The position numbers and the translations under genes are program-made. Under the pieces are notes generated by a model. That model was not told the DNA's origin, made no database searches, and worked only from the letters and a program-made list of their open reading frames with translations. Below, piece after piece: positions 28,337 to 36,915 of a DNA stretch of 64,000 nucleotides (position 1 is its first letter; each line of letters begins with the position of its first letter). The DNA is from UBA7236 sp964463165 (GTDB lineage Bacteria; Bacteroidota; Bacteroidia; Chitinophagales; BACL12): assembly GCA_964463165.1 (NCBI GenBank), contig CAYXBK010000003.1:186001-250000 (forward strand). Direction: 5' to 3'.

Positions 28337-29305
28337 ATGCAATTCAGAACAGAATTTCCAATCGTTCCACTTCAGGACAAATTAAAATACGGGTCAAAAA
28401 TAATATGCATCGGTTCCTGCTTTTCGGAAGAAATAGGAGGCAGGCTGATGGATTTAAAATTTCATACGTTGTTAAATCCATCGGGTATTATTTATAACCC
28501 GGTTTCTCTTGCAAATGAATTGAATTATTATTGCGGCAACCTGCAGTTTAATCCGGAGGAAGTATTTCATTCAACCGGTTTATTCCGGCATTTCGATTTT
28601 CACAGCCGGCTGGCAGACCCCGATAAACAAATTGCAATAGATAAAATTAATTCTGCAATTCATAACGGTAAAACATTTTTATCCGATGCAACACATCTTG
28701 TTGTTACATTCGGAACATCCATCGTTTACATTTCGGAACAAGGGAAAATAGTTGCAAACAATCATAAAGTTCCTGCAGGGAAATTTAAAAAATCCAGACT
28801 AACTGTTTCTGAAATTGTAACCGTCTGGAGCAATTTACGCAACGCACTTTTTAAATTATATCCCCAACTTCAAATTCTGTTTACACTCAGTCCTGTAAGG
28901 CATATCAGAGACGGGATGATTGAAAATCAAATCAGTAAATCAACCTTATATCTCGCAATACAATCATTGCTCGAATTTCCGCAAACATATTATTTTCCAT
29001 CGTATGAATTAATGCTCGACGATTTAAGAGATTATCGTTTTTATAAACAGGACCTCATCCATCCGAATGAAACGGCTGTAGATTATATTTTTGATAAATT
29101 CAGTATTGCGTGTATGGATGCTGCTGCATACCCGGTTATGGAAACAATTCGTGAAATTCAATCTGCAAAAAAGCACAAGCTGTTTTTTCCCGATTCGGAG
29201 GAAACTAAATTATTTAAGCAGCAAATGCTGCTGAAAACCAAAGCACTGCAGGAAAAATACAATGCGCTTGATCTGGAGGACGAGATAAAATATTTCAGCA
29301 GTTAA
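28337..29305 (+). CDS. GSCFA domain protein
   Basis: 322 residues carrying the family-defining IGSCFSEEIGG near the N-terminus, followed by NPSGIIYNP, VVTFGTSIVY and LSPVRHIRDG, and late in the protein YELMLDDLRDYRFYKQDLIHPNETAVDYI. GSCFA domains resemble SGNH/GDSL hydrolases; here the G-S-C-F block and the DLIHPN motif would supply Ser and Asp/His. Substrate unknown. No signal peptide, so probably cytoplasmic. Confidence 0.88.
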   Translation: MQFRTEFPIVPLQDKLKYGSKIICIGSCFSEEIGGRLMDLKFHTLLNPSGIIYNPVSLANELNYYCGNLQFNPEEVFHSTGLFRHFDFHSRLADPDKQIAIDKINSAIHNGKTFLSDATHLVVTFGTSIVYISEQGKIVANNHKVPAGKFKKSRLTVSEIVTVWSNLRNALFKLYPQLQILFTLSPVRHIRDGMIENQISKSTLYLAIQSLLEFPQTYYFPSYELMLDDLRDYRFYKQDLIHPNETAVDYIFDKFSIACMDAAAYPVMETIREIQSAKKHKLFFPDSEETKLFKQQMLLKTKALQEKYNALDLEDEIKYFSS

Positions 29306-29342
29306 TCTGCCGCTTGCAATAAAATGATGCTGTGTATTCGAA

Positions 29343-30701
29343 TCAAATTTCAGGCTGATCTTCCGTTGATTTGGATATGAGTGTTTCAGGCAATTCCTTT
29401 TTTGCTTTTGCACCCAGCTCTTTCATTTTTTCGAATTGAGAAATAATATTTCCCCTTCCTTCTGTAAGTTGATTGACGGCGTCCTGATAACTTTTATTGG
29501 AACGGCCGATATGGATGCCGACCTCACGCAAACTTTCAATAAAGCTTGCGAATTTATCATAGAGCAAGCCGCTGCGATCAGCAATTTCAATTGCATGTTT
29601 ACTTTGTTTATCCCGTTTCCACAGATCGGCGATCAAACGCACAGCAGATAATAAACTGGAAGGGCTCACAATTACGATTCCTTTATTGTAAGCATATTGC
29701 CAGAGGTCGGGTGCGTTATAATTTGCGGCATAATTCGCAGATTCGATCGGCACAAACATTAAAACAAAATCGAGTGAACCGGTCCCGATCAGGGTTTCAT
29801 AATTTTTTCTGCTCAATAGATCAATATGCGAATAAACAGAATCAACATGTTGTTTTAAATATCTTTTTTGATCGTCCGGGTCTTCCGCAGCAGTAAATTT
29901 TTCATAAGCGGTGAGGGAAACTTTTGAATCGATGATTATTTTGCGGTTGTCGGGTAGACCCACAACAAAATCCGGTTTCATCAGATTGCCGTCCGCATCT
30001 CTGAATGTTTCCTGTTTAAAATATTCGCGGCCATTTGTGAGCCCCGATTTTTCCAAAATACTTTCCAGTATCATCTCACCCCAGTCGCCCTGTGTTTTCG
30101 TATCACCTTTTAATGCTTTGGTGAGATTTTTTGCATCGTCGCTTAATTTCTGATTGAGATCGTATAATTTCCCGATCTCATTTTTCAGCGAAAATCTTTC
30201 CTTGCTTTCGTTCACATACACTTCTTCCACTTTCTGTTTAAAGTTTTTAATATCAAGGCCTAGCGGTTCTAATAATTGCTTGAGATTTGTCTGATTTTGT
30301 TCTGTGAATTTTTTGCTTTTATCATCCAGAATTTCATTCGCCAGTACTTTAAACTGGTTTGTGAATTTCTCACCCAGATTCTCTATTTCTTTGCGTAACG
30401 TTTCTTCTTTTTCAATGAGGTTAAGATTTGTATTTTTTAATTCAGCGATCTGTATTTCTGATTTATTTAATTCAGCTTGTCTGGAAGAAATATCATTTTT
30501 TAAAGTGGATAGTTCATTTTGATAATCAATAATATCCTTTTGGAAAATTTCATGAGAAGTTTTCAGGCTGATATAATTTGCATTCAGTTCATCATACGTT
30601 TTCCGGTCGACGAGGTTTTTCCCAAAACTTGATTTTGCGTAAAGCCAGGCGATCACGGCACCTATGATTATTCCAACTAACACATATATTAGTAAATCCA
30701 T
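29343..30701 (-). CDS. rmuC: DNA recombination protein RmuC
   Basis: 452 residues. N-terminal membrane anchor (MDLLIYVLVGIIIGAVIAWL), a long coiled coil (about 35-165), then the RmuC domain (about 190-410) with TKTQGDWGEMILESILEKSGL, KPDFVVGLPDNRKIIIDSKV, FVLMFVPIESANYAA and GIVIVSPSSLLSAVRLI. The PDDRKIIIDSK-like stretch belongs to the restriction-endonuclease fold. RmuC limits DNA rearrangements between inverted repeats in E. coli; this is of interest in a genome with so many intergenic repeats. Confidence 0.93.
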   Translation of the reverse strand: MDLLIYVLVGIIIGAVIAWLYAKSSFGKNLVDRKTYDELNANYISLKTSHEIFQKDIIDYQNELSTLKNDISSRQAELNKSEIQIAELKNTNLNLIEKEETLRKEIENLGEKFTNQFKVLANEILDDKSKKFTEQNQTNLKQLLEPLGLDIKNFKQKVEEVYVNESKERFSLKNEIGKLYDLNQKLSDDAKNLTKALKGDTKTQGDWGEMILESILEKSGLTNGREYFKQETFRDADGNLMKPDFVVGLPDNRKIIIDSKVSLTAYEKFTAAEDPDDQKRYLKQHVDSVYSHIDLLSRKNYETLIGTGSLDFVLMFVPIESANYAANYNAPDLWQYAYNKGIVIVSPSSLLSAVRLIADLWKRDKQSKHAIEIADRSGLLYDKFASFIESLREVGIHIGRSNKSYQDAVNQLTEGRGNIISQFEKMKELGAKAKKELPETLISKSTEDQPEI

Positions 30702-30820
30702 TTATTTAAAATTTAGGTTGAAATTACATAAAATTGAAAATATCTATTCTTTGGTATTGAATCAAATTTCAGCTTCACTATAAACGTTTTTTTGGGACCA
30801 GATATTACGAAATGTATAGC

Positions 30821-31360
30821 TTAAGGAATATTTGCAATCGATGGTATCCAAGGACGATATTTTGTTTCTGTTATGTCTCGCTTCCTTACGAAAAATATGA
30901 ATTTAAACTGAATTGAAAATTTATAATAATTCATTTGATCATATAAGTTGTAAGGAACGATGTATGTGGCTTTTACCACCTTATTATTTTTTCTAATTAA
31001 AGACTCACTAATTTCGTTAAAAAATAAATCATTTAATGTATTCCTCAGCTTTGTAATATCACTCCAATCCTTCATTTCCTGATTATATAAATACTCACCT
31101 CCTTTTCCAATTTGAATATCAACAGTGCGTGTGTCTGAAATCCCAAAATAAATATTACAATTTAAATTCTCTTTTGAAATAAGCCGAATATCTAAATCTT
31201 GATGTTTGAACTCCAGTTTACTCAGTGTTTCGTCTATATGTATGTCTGGGATCTGATTTATAAAATAAAATATTTCTCCCAGGATGAGCGATCTGTTGAT
31301 TTCAGTGTCAGGTTTTTCAATTAAAAGAAAATCTTTGATTTTATTTTTAAGTAAGGACAT
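30821..31360 (-). CDS. Hypothetical protein
   Basis: 179 residues, not recognised. No signal peptide or membrane segment. The middle (DIQIGKGGEYLYNQEMKDWSDITKLRNTLNDLFFNE) and the C-terminal KVVKATYIVPYNLYDQMNYYKFSIQFKF look like an ordinary soluble alpha/beta protein. Isolated: 119 bases from rmuC, and followed upstream by tRNA-derived repeats. Confidence 0.62.
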   Translation of the reverse strand: MSLLKNKIKDFLLIEKPDTEINRSLILGEIFYFINQIPDIHIDETLSKLEFKHQDLDIRLISKENLNCNIYFGISDTRTVDIQIGKGGEYLYNQEMKDWSDITKLRNTLNDLFFNEISESLIRKNNKVVKATYIVPYNLYDQMNYYKFSIQFKFIFFVRKRDITETKYRPWIPSIANIP

Positions 31361-31442
31361 TTTATAATCGGTAATACCTGTGAAGTAAAATTACAAGTTA
31401 AAAAAATAGGTTAATCAATTTTGAGGGATTTTGCAGGGGTGG

Positions 31443-31508
31443 ATGAGACGCTGGAATGCCGACCTCAGCATTTATGAGTGCTGCTCCGCCTATCGGCGGA
31501 TACCACGC
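31443..31508 (-). repeat. tRNA-like remnant D (D-arm replaced, anticodon arm kept)
   Basis: Minus strand reads from 31508: GCGTGGTA, the hairpin TCCGCCGATAGGCGGA, GCAGCACTCATAAATGCTG, AGGTCGG, then decays. It aligns with copies B and C and with the true tRNA at 31983-32056. One extra A lies in the anticodon loop and the T-arm is lost. This copy lies beyond the GIY-YIG gene from the other copies. Confidence 0.8.
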
Positions 31509-31529
31509 AATTTAAATTCAAGAATAAAT

Positions 31530-31784
31530 TTATTTTGGGAATTGAGTCGCAATAAACTTCCTGATATATTCTCTTCCATGCCCTGACTTTAATTGTTTTT
31601 CTCTTGCCATGGCAGATTTTTTATCAGGATATTTTTCCGAAAATAGAATAACCCATGGCCTGAATTTTAAAGTATAACCTTTGATTGCATGGTTGTGCTC
31701 AAATAATCTTCTTTCTAAATCAGAAGAATAGCCGATATAAATCTTATCGGAAGAAGGGGAGTAAATTACATAAACAAAAAACAT
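31530..31784 (-). CDS. GIY-YIG endonuclease-domain protein (small, stand-alone)
   Basis: 84 residues, a complete single GIY-YIG domain of the YhbQ/UvrC-like type: FFVYVIYSPSSDKIYIGYSS gives the (V/I)Y and (Y)IG pair, DLERRLFEHN supplies the arginine helix, and MAREKQLKSGHGREYIRKFI contains the glutamate that binds metal. Such proteins cut or nick DNA or serve as repair or homing nucleases. Its gene sits between tRNA-like remnant D and copies C/B/tRNA, on the same strand as the tRNA, and may be part of the tRNA transcript. Confidence 0.9.
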   Translation of the reverse strand: MFFVYVIYSPSSDKIYIGYSSDLERRLFEHNHAIKGYTLKFRPWVILFSEKYPDKKSAMAREKQLKSGHGREYIRKFIATQFPK

Positions 31785-31810
31785 AAGTAAGGGGTTAAAA
31801 TGTTAAAATT

Positions 31811-31886
31811 GGAACGGCAGTCTCGGTTCAACTTCCCGACCTCAGCATTATGAGTGTTGCTCCGCCTTTTCGGCGGATACCACGCC
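31811..31886 (-). repeat. tRNA-like copy C with substituted D-arm
   Basis: Starts GGCGTGGTA, then TCCGCCGAAAAGGCGGA in place of the D-arm, then the anticodon arm with one change (CAACACTCATAA) and a diverged T-arm/acceptor 3' side. Exactly 85 bases from copy B, sharing the 9-base spacer TAATTGCTT (plus-strand view). Confidence 0.85.
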
Positions 31887-31895
31887 TAATTGCTT

Positions 31896-31971
<76 letters not shown>

Positions 31972-31982
31972 TAATTGCTTTG

Positions 31983-32056
<74 letters not shown>

Positions 32057-32067
32057 TTTAAGGCCGG

Positions 32068-32075
32068 CAAAGATA
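32068..32075 (-). promoter_or_regulatory. -7 element (TATCTTTG) of the tRNA-Met/array transcript
   Basis: TATCTTTG on the minus strand with a TTTT about 19 bases further upstream. A transcript from here would run through tRNA-Met, copies B and C and then the GIY-YIG gene; no terminator is seen in between. Confidence 0.5.
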
Positions 32076-32103
32076 ATTCAAACAGGTCTTTTGTAAAAGA
32101 TTT

Positions 32104-32958
32104 TCAGAATAATGCGCCGGTATAAATTTCATCCAGCCTCATTAGTTGTTTTGGGCGTATCCCTTTTTCGGTTTCCTGCAATGTACAGCATTCGTTCACT
32201 GCATCGTGTTCAAAGAAGAGTATATAATCTTTTTTAAGCGCTTCATTGAGGAATACTTCTTTTTCTTTCAGTGTGATCAGCGGCCGCACATCATATCCCA
32301 TCACATAGGCAAGCGGAATATGCGCATAAGACGGCATCAGATCAGCCATATAAACAATTGTTTTGCCCTGGTATTTAATAACAGGCAACATCATGGCTTC
32401 CGTATGGCCATATACCCAAATCGTAGAAAAACCGCGAAACAGATCTTCATCTTCATTTAGAAAGCGCACAACACCATGCTGCTGCAATGGAATGAAATTT
32501 TCTTTCAGGAAGGATGCTTTTTCGCGGGAGTTGGGATTTGTTGCCCATGCCCATTGTCTTTCATTGCTCCAGTACCGTGCATTCGGGAATGTTGGAACAA
32601 GTTTCCCTTTTTCATCCAATTTCACTGCACCACCACAATGATCGAAATGTAAATGTGTGAGAAAAACATCCGTAATATCTTCAGGCAGAATATTTTTCGC
32701 TTTCAGTGACGACAGCAGCGTGTTTTCTCCATGCGGTTCATAATGACTGAAAAATTTTGCATCCTGCTTGTTACCCATGCCGCAATCGATCAGTATCACT
32801 TTCCCTTCTGCTATCACCAGTAAACAGCGCATGCTCCAGGTGCACAAATTATTTTCATCCGCCGGCACAAGTTTGTTCCATATTTTTTTCGGGACCACGC
32901 CAAACATGGCGCCTCCATCAAGTTTGAAATAGCCTGTATCGATTGAATGGATTTGCAT
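32104..32958 (-). CDS. Metallo-beta-lactamase-fold hydrolase
   Basis: 284 residues. The metal-binding motif THLHFDHCGG is at residues 101-110 (His102, His104, Asp106, His107), with LIDCGMGNK before it and WVYGHTEAMMLPVI later supplying another ligand histidine; C-terminal FFEHD fits the last ligand. Resembles the quorum-quenching/N-acyl-hydrolase-like branch of the MBL superfamily, but the substrate is not decided. No signal peptide. Confidence 0.88.
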   Translation of the reverse strand: MQIHSIDTGYFKLDGGAMFGVVPKKIWNKLVPADENNLCTWSMRCLLVIAEGKVILIDCGMGNKQDAKFFSHYEPHGENTLLSSLKAKNILPEDITDVFLTHLHFDHCGGAVKLDEKGKLVPTFPNARYWSNERQWAWATNPNSREKASFLKENFIPLQQHGVVRFLNEDEDLFRGFSTIWVYGHTEAMMLPVIKYQGKTIVYMADLMPSYAHIPLAYVMGYDVRPLITLKEKEVFLNEALKKDYILFFEHDAVNECCTLQETEKGIRPKQLMRLDEIYTGALF

Positions 32959-32966
32959 ATTGTTTA

Positions 32967-32974
32967 CAAATATA
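32967..32974 (-). promoter_or_regulatory. -7 element TATATTTG of the MBL-fold gene
   Basis: Matches TAnnTTTG, eight bases before the ATG; predicts a very short leader. Confidence 0.45.
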
Positions 32975-32991
32975 AGTGGAAAGTGTTAACG

Positions 32992-33070
32992 TGCCCGCCT
33001 GCCTGCAGCACATGCGCCTGGCGTCGGCCGGCAGGCCCGGGTGTTCAGGTGTTCACGTGTTCATGTCAGT
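32992..33070. repeat. GC-rich nested palindromic repeat (copy 2) plus GTGTTCACGTGTTC words
   Basis: cgtgcccgcctgcc...gcgtcggccggcagg (32992-33034) is homologous to copy 1 (4799-4841) with a slightly different centre. Right of it gtgttcaggtgttcacgtgttcatgt is another word array; its gagtgttcgtgt counterpart adjoins copy 1. Confidence 0.8.
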
Positions 33071-33154
33071 TGCGAAAGATGCTTCGCACATCATATTTCG
33101 CTTTTGATCTGCAGAATTAAAGGCTTTCAATAAATTATAGGCCAAGCTTTCGTT

Positions 33155-33769
33155 TTACTTAGTTCCGAAAAGTTTCTGCCAGAAAGTTCTTATGGTTTTT
33201 GGTAAAATGGATCTAACTATATTTTGTTTTTGTGCATTCTGAACAGCTTGGAATTTATTAACAACTGTTTCAGTCGGGAGACCAAGTGAGCGAGTAGCAT
33301 TATAAGCAACTAAATAATCTTTATGATTGCGATAAGTATGAAATAGTTCTGTAATTCGCTCGTCTTTAAAATCCGGTAAATAATATAACAAGTCAATCAG
33401 CGCAAATTCATTGGTTATTGTTGGCATTGTTTCAAGAACAATCTCCTTCATTTTAAAGTCATGCGTTATTTGAAAAATAGAATGAGCAATTGTCACCTTC
33501 ATGGCTCCATCACTTTTTCCCAGTAAATTAATTAAGGTCGAAATTGATTCTTTCGATTTGATATGACCAAGTCCAACGATGGGCCAGCTGTCACCCAGGC
33601 TCGCAGCTTTAATAAGTTCAACTTCTGCTATTTTAAGTTCTTCGTTTGACAGATTATCAAGAAGGTACAACGGAACACCGTCTTTTCTTTGCGCCCATGT
33701 ATTTGCTTCCAAATACTCCTTTCTAAAGATATCTAAGTTTGCTGTAATTTTCACAAAATGTGTTCGCAA
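33155..33769 (-). CDS. HEAT-repeat-like protein
   Basis: 204 residues, alpha-helical throughout. Units such as SKESISTLINLLGKSDGAMKVTIAHSIFQI and KDYLVAYNATRSLGL have the PBS-lyase/HEAT repeat pattern, suggesting a protein-binding scaffold. The first start codon is TTG at 33769; a GTG five codons later (33754) is an equally good choice. Lies 13 bases past the FkbM methyltransferase gene and is likely cotranscribed with it. Confidence 0.7.
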   Translation of the reverse strand: MRTHFVKITANLDIFRKEYLEANTWAQRKDGVPLYLLDNLSNEELKIAEVELIKAASLGDSWPIVGLGHIKSKESISTLINLLGKSDGAMKVTIAHSIFQITHDFKMKEIVLETMPTITNEFALIDLLYYLPDFKDERITELFHTYRNHKDYLVAYNATRSLGLPTETVVNKFQAVQNAQKQNIVRSILPKTIRTFWQKLFGTK

Positions 33770-33782
33770 TCAACATTCTAAT

Positions 33783-34565
33783 TTATGAAAAAGATTGATA
33801 CCAAGCAATCCTCTTATTGCCTTTCACGGCCATGATCACTCCGTAATTCTTTTTATTGTATATCCATTTATGCCTGATTAAAACATTTACAACAAATCCC
33901 CACCAAAAGAATTGATTGATGCGGCGGAATTTATATTTAAATCCGTATTGATGTAATAATTCGATAATTAATTCATGGTCCGGCCGCCCGTCAATAGTAC
34001 CCGATGCATCATATCTCCCTGCTATAATTGTGAGTGCGATATTTTTTGATTGAGATAATATATTATGCATACCTTTTAATGTGGCATACTCGGCGCCATT
34101 AATAGTTAAATTGATATGCCCGATTTTTTCAATTTTTATTTTCAGGTCGGAAACAATATTATCAAGTGTTGTCAATTCCACCTGCGTATCAGCTTTATTT
34201 AATGTTACGGTCATGTCAATGCCGATATTTCCCAGCTGATTCCAGCTTGCTTTTTCGCCAAAATAAAATATCGTTTCACCGGTTGTGGAGTACAATGCTT
34301 TTTGAACAAGCTGAATATTTATTTTTTTGCGATGTATAATTTCATTTGCGATGCGATGATTTTCCGGATCAGGATCAATACCGATGATCAAACTTTGATT
34401 CCGAGTTTTTTTCTGCATTAAAAATAAATCGGAAGTAACCGGCGCACTCATATCAAATCCTGCCTGAATACCAATCTCACCTTTTTTTAATGCAGGGAAT
34501 TTTAATCGAGCATCAATCGCCGTAAATAAATTCCAGAATATTTTTTTTAGTGTAGAAATAATCAT
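33783..34565 (-). CDS. FkbM-family methyltransferase
   Basis: SAM-dependent O-methyltransferase-like protein, 260 residues. IGIQAGFDMSAPVTSDLFL, SLIIGIDPDPENHRIANEII (acidic residue after the third strand), VELTTLDNIV and the HINLTINGAEYATLKGM segment fit the FkbM pattern (usually IDVEGAE). The VEGAE motif here reads INGAE, so a catalytic change is possible. The ATG at 34565 is chosen because the upstream one overlaps a TATCTTTG promoter element. Acceptor unknown. Confidence 0.8.
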   Translation of the reverse strand: MIISTLKKIFWNLFTAIDARLKFPALKKGEIGIQAGFDMSAPVTSDLFLMQKKTRNQSLIIGIDPDPENHRIANEIIHRKKINIQLVQKALYSTTGETIFYFGEKASWNQLGNIGIDMTVTLNKADTQVELTTLDNIVSDLKIKIEKIGHINLTINGAEYATLKGMHNILSQSKNIALTIIAGRYDASGTIDGRPDHELIIELLHQYGFKYKFRRINQFFWWGFVVNVLIRHKWIYNKKNYGVIMAVKGNKRIAWYQSFS

Positions 34566-34586
34566 AACAACCTGGTAGAATATGAA

Positions 34587-34594
34587 CAAAGATA
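34587..34594 (-). promoter_or_regulatory. -7 element TATCTTTG of the methyltransferase gene
   Basis: Matches TAnnTTTG about 22 bases before the chosen start and overlaps the longer start at 34589. Confidence 0.45.
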
Positions 34595-34604
34595 AGATGC
34601 GTGA

Positions 34605-34637
34605 AGACTGCCGACTGCCAACTGAAGACTGTGGACT
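34605..34637. repeat. GACTGCCGACTGCCAACTGAAGACTG word array
   Basis: Short run of gactgccgactgccaactgaagactgtggac words just after ribH. Relatives: 40568-40611 and 43533-43562 (cagtccacagtcgacagtcgg). Confidence 0.7.
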
Positions 34638-34638
34638 T

Positions 34639-35130
34639 TTAAATAAGCTTTGCTCTCAACGACGCCATCTTTAACGCAGTCACCGCCGCTTCATCACCTT
34701 TATTACCAAGTGAGCCACCTGCACGGTCAATTGCCTGTTCCATATTTTCAGTTGTAAGCACACCGAAAATTACCGGGGTGGAATAATCCAGACTGAGCAT
34801 CATAATTCCATGCGACACAGCAGATGCAATATATTCATCGTGTTTGGTTTCGCCTTTAATGATACAACCCAGACAAATCACCGCATCGAATTCCTGCGAT
34901 TCCAATAATAATTCAGCAGCCTGCGGTAATTCAAAACTGCCGGGCACATAAACGCTAACGATATTTTCTTTTGCCGTTTTGTGTTTTGTAAGTGTTTTAA
35001 CGCAACCGTTGTATAGTGATTCGGTAATTTCTTTATTCCATTCGGAGATCACAATGCCGATGCGAAACGGCTCGCCCGACGGAACGGATTCTTCACGATA
35101 AACGGAGAGATGCTGATGACGTGACGCCAT
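34639..35130 (-). CDS. ribH: 6,7-Dimethyl-8-ribityllumazine synthase
   Basis: Penultimate step of riboflavin synthesis: joins 5-amino-6-ribitylaminouracil with 3,4-dihydroxy-2-butanone 4-phosphate. 163 residues with RIGIVISEWNKEITESLYNG, VYVPGSFELPQAAELL, FDAVICLGCIIKGETKHDEYIA (active-site His in KHDEY) and TPVIFGVLTTENMEQA. Its ATG overlaps the stop of the upstream TPR gene as TAATG, so the two are coupled. Confidence 0.96.
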   Translation of the reverse strand: MASRHQHLSVYREESVPSGEPFRIGIVISEWNKEITESLYNGCVKTLTKHKTAKENIVSVYVPGSFELPQAAELLLESQEFDAVICLGCIIKGETKHDEYIASAVSHGIMMLSLDYSTPVIFGVLTTENMEQAIDRAGGSLGNKGDEAAVTALKMASLRAKLI

Positions 35131-35822
35131 TATTTTGTTGCACCGAGTTTGGTTTCGGCGTATGCAATATCCACATCAATATTTTGTCCTTCAGACGAAA
35201 GCGGATATTCCTTTTTGATTTTTTTATACATTTCCAGTGCGCCTTTCATGTCATTTTGTTCAGACAGGAGATCGCCGGCAAGTTTATAATAAAACGGACT
35301 TTGAATATTGTTTTTTGCTTTTTCTCCTGCAAGTTTATATTCTGATATCGCCTTTTTAAAATCCTGTTTTTCAGCATAAGCATGCCCGAGTAATTCATGT
35401 GTTTTACCGGCAACTTCATCTGTTGCGGGTTTATATTTTTCAAGGCATTTAATTGCGTTGTCAAAATCTTTTTTCTTCAGATAAATCACACCCGCATAAT
35501 AATTTGCAAGATTACCTGTCGGCGTATTGCCGTATTTATCAATAATGCTCAGGAAACCCATATGTGTTCCATCGCCATTCAATGCAAGATCAACCGAGTC
35601 GATACTGAAATATTTTTGCGCAGGTGCGATACTGTTTTGTGCGGTAAGAATGCGGGGCTCGAGATATAATTTTTTATAACCGAAATAACCACCGATCGCA
35701 ACAATAATTACAACCAGAGCACCAATGATCACGTTGCGGTTTTTTAAGAAAAAATTCTCAACCTGCACGTAGGTGTCTTTTTTTACCGGCTCTTCAGTAG
35801 TTGTTTTTTTAATTTCTGACAT
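35130..35822 (-). CDS. TPR protein with a single N-terminal membrane anchor (YfgM-like)
   Basis: 230 residues. A charged N-terminus (to about residue 31), one membrane helix (NVIIGALVVIIVAIGGYFGYKKLY), then TPR helices (YAGVIYLKKKDFDNAIKCLEKYKPATDE, KTHELLGHAYAEKQDFKKAISEYKLAGEKA, YYKLAGDLLSEQNDMKGALEMYKKIKKEYPLSS). It resembles YfgM/Tetratricopeptide_9-like periplasmic chaperones tied to SecYEG. It sits between pdhA and ribH; the combination looks like a shared transcript rather than a shared pathway. Confidence 0.82.
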   Translation of the reverse strand: MSEIKKTTTEEPVKKDTYVQVENFFLKNRNVIIGALVVIIVAIGGYFGYKKLYLEPRILTAQNSIAPAQKYFSIDSVDLALNGDGTHMGFLSIIDKYGNTPTGNLANYYAGVIYLKKKDFDNAIKCLEKYKPATDEVAGKTHELLGHAYAEKQDFKKAISEYKLAGEKAKNNIQSPFYYKLAGDLLSEQNDMKGALEMYKKIKKEYPLSSEGQNIDVDIAYAETKLGATK

Positions 35823-35834
35823 ATTGAATTTTGA

Positions 35835-36851
35835 TTAGTCTTTTAAAAATGGATAGTCCTGCTGTAAATAAATGTCTTCATAAATTGCATCATCGGCAGG
35901 CAATGGTGATTCTTCTGCAAATTTTACACAAGCATCGATCTCGGCTTCTATCTTTTCATTGATATCGTCGATCTCTTTTTGTGTTGCGTATTTTTTTTCA
36001 AGTATTTTTTGCACTGTTGTTTCAAGCGGATCACGCATTTTATATTCCTCAACTTCCTCTTTTGTTCTGTATTTTGCGGGATCACTCATGCTATGGCCGC
36101 GGTAACGGTAAGTTCTGATTTCTAAAAATGTGGGACCTTCTCCATTCCTTGCTTTTTCAACTGCTTCGTAAATCGCATTATGCACTGTTTCGGGCTGCAT
36201 TCCATCCACGGGATAAGAAGGCATATCGTAGGCATAACCGATTTTATACATATCGAGCTGATTCGTCGACCTTTCAAGTGAAGTTCCCATTGCATAGCCG
36301 TTGTTCTCACAAATAAAAACAACCGGTAATTTCCAGAGCATGGCCATATTAAAAGTTTCATGCACCGAACCCTGACGAACTGCTCCGTCTCCGAAATAAC
36401 ATAAACACACATTGCCGGTGCCTTTAAATTGTTCGGCAAATGCAATTCCGGCACCCATCGGAATTTGAGCACCTACGATACCGTGCCCGCCAAAAAAATA
36501 ATGTTGTTTGGAGAAGAAATGCATCGAACCGCCTTTTCCCTGCGTTGAACCGGTTACTTTACCGAATAATTCTGCCATGGCAGCATCGCATGAAATTCCT
36601 TTTGCAATGGCAAGGCCATGATCGCGGTAGGCCGTAATGATCGGGTCTTCCTGGCGGATTGCGGAAATTGTGCCGGCAGCTACTGCTTCCTGGCCGATAT
36701 ATAAATGACAAAATCCGCGGATCTTCTGCATCCCGTAAAGCTGCCCGGCCTTCTCTTCAAAGCGACGCATACGGTACATCAGCGTATACCAGTCGAGGTA
36801 GGTTTCTTTTGTTATTTTTGAGCGATCGAGTGTTGCTTCTGCCAGCATCAT
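35835..36851 (-). CDS. pdhA: Pyruvate dehydrogenase E1 component, alpha subunit
   Basis: Thiamine-diphosphate-dependent decarboxylation of pyruvate at the entry of the PDH complex. 338 residues. RRFEEKAGQLYGMQKIRGFCHLYIGQEAVAAG at the N-terminus, SMHFFSKQHYFFGGHGIVG, the ThDP motif YFGDGAVRQGSVHETFNMA continuing to CENN, and the phosphorylation-loop-like RYRGHSMSDPAKYR are all conserved. The beta subunit gene is not in the window. TAACTTTG promoter element upstream; genes TPR and ribH follow. Confidence 0.96.
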   Translation of the reverse strand: MMLAEATLDRSKITKETYLDWYTLMYRMRRFEEKAGQLYGMQKIRGFCHLYIGQEAVAAGTISAIRQEDPIITAYRDHGLAIAKGISCDAAMAELFGKVTGSTQGKGGSMHFFSKQHYFFGGHGIVGAQIPMGAGIAFAEQFKGTGNVCLCYFGDGAVRQGSVHETFNMAMLWKLPVVFICENNGYAMGTSLERSTNQLDMYKIGYAYDMPSYPVDGMQPETVHNAIYEAVEKARNGEGPTFLEIRTYRYRGHSMSDPAKYRTKEEVEEYKMRDPLETTVQKILEKKYATQKEIDDINEKIEAEIDACVKFAEESPLPADDAIYEDIYLQQDYPFLKD

Positions 36852-36879
36852 TAATATTTCGCTTTTTAGCGACGAGGCG

Positions 36880-36887
36880 CAAAGTTA
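36880..36887 (-). promoter_or_regulatory. -7 element TAACTTTG of the pdhA-TPR-ribH operon
   Basis: Matches TAnnTTTG on the minus strand, 28 bases before the pdhA ATG, in the 64-base divergent gap with recF. Confidence 0.5.
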
Positions 36888-36915
36888 AGTAAACAGATAC
36901 AGAATTTAAACCGAC

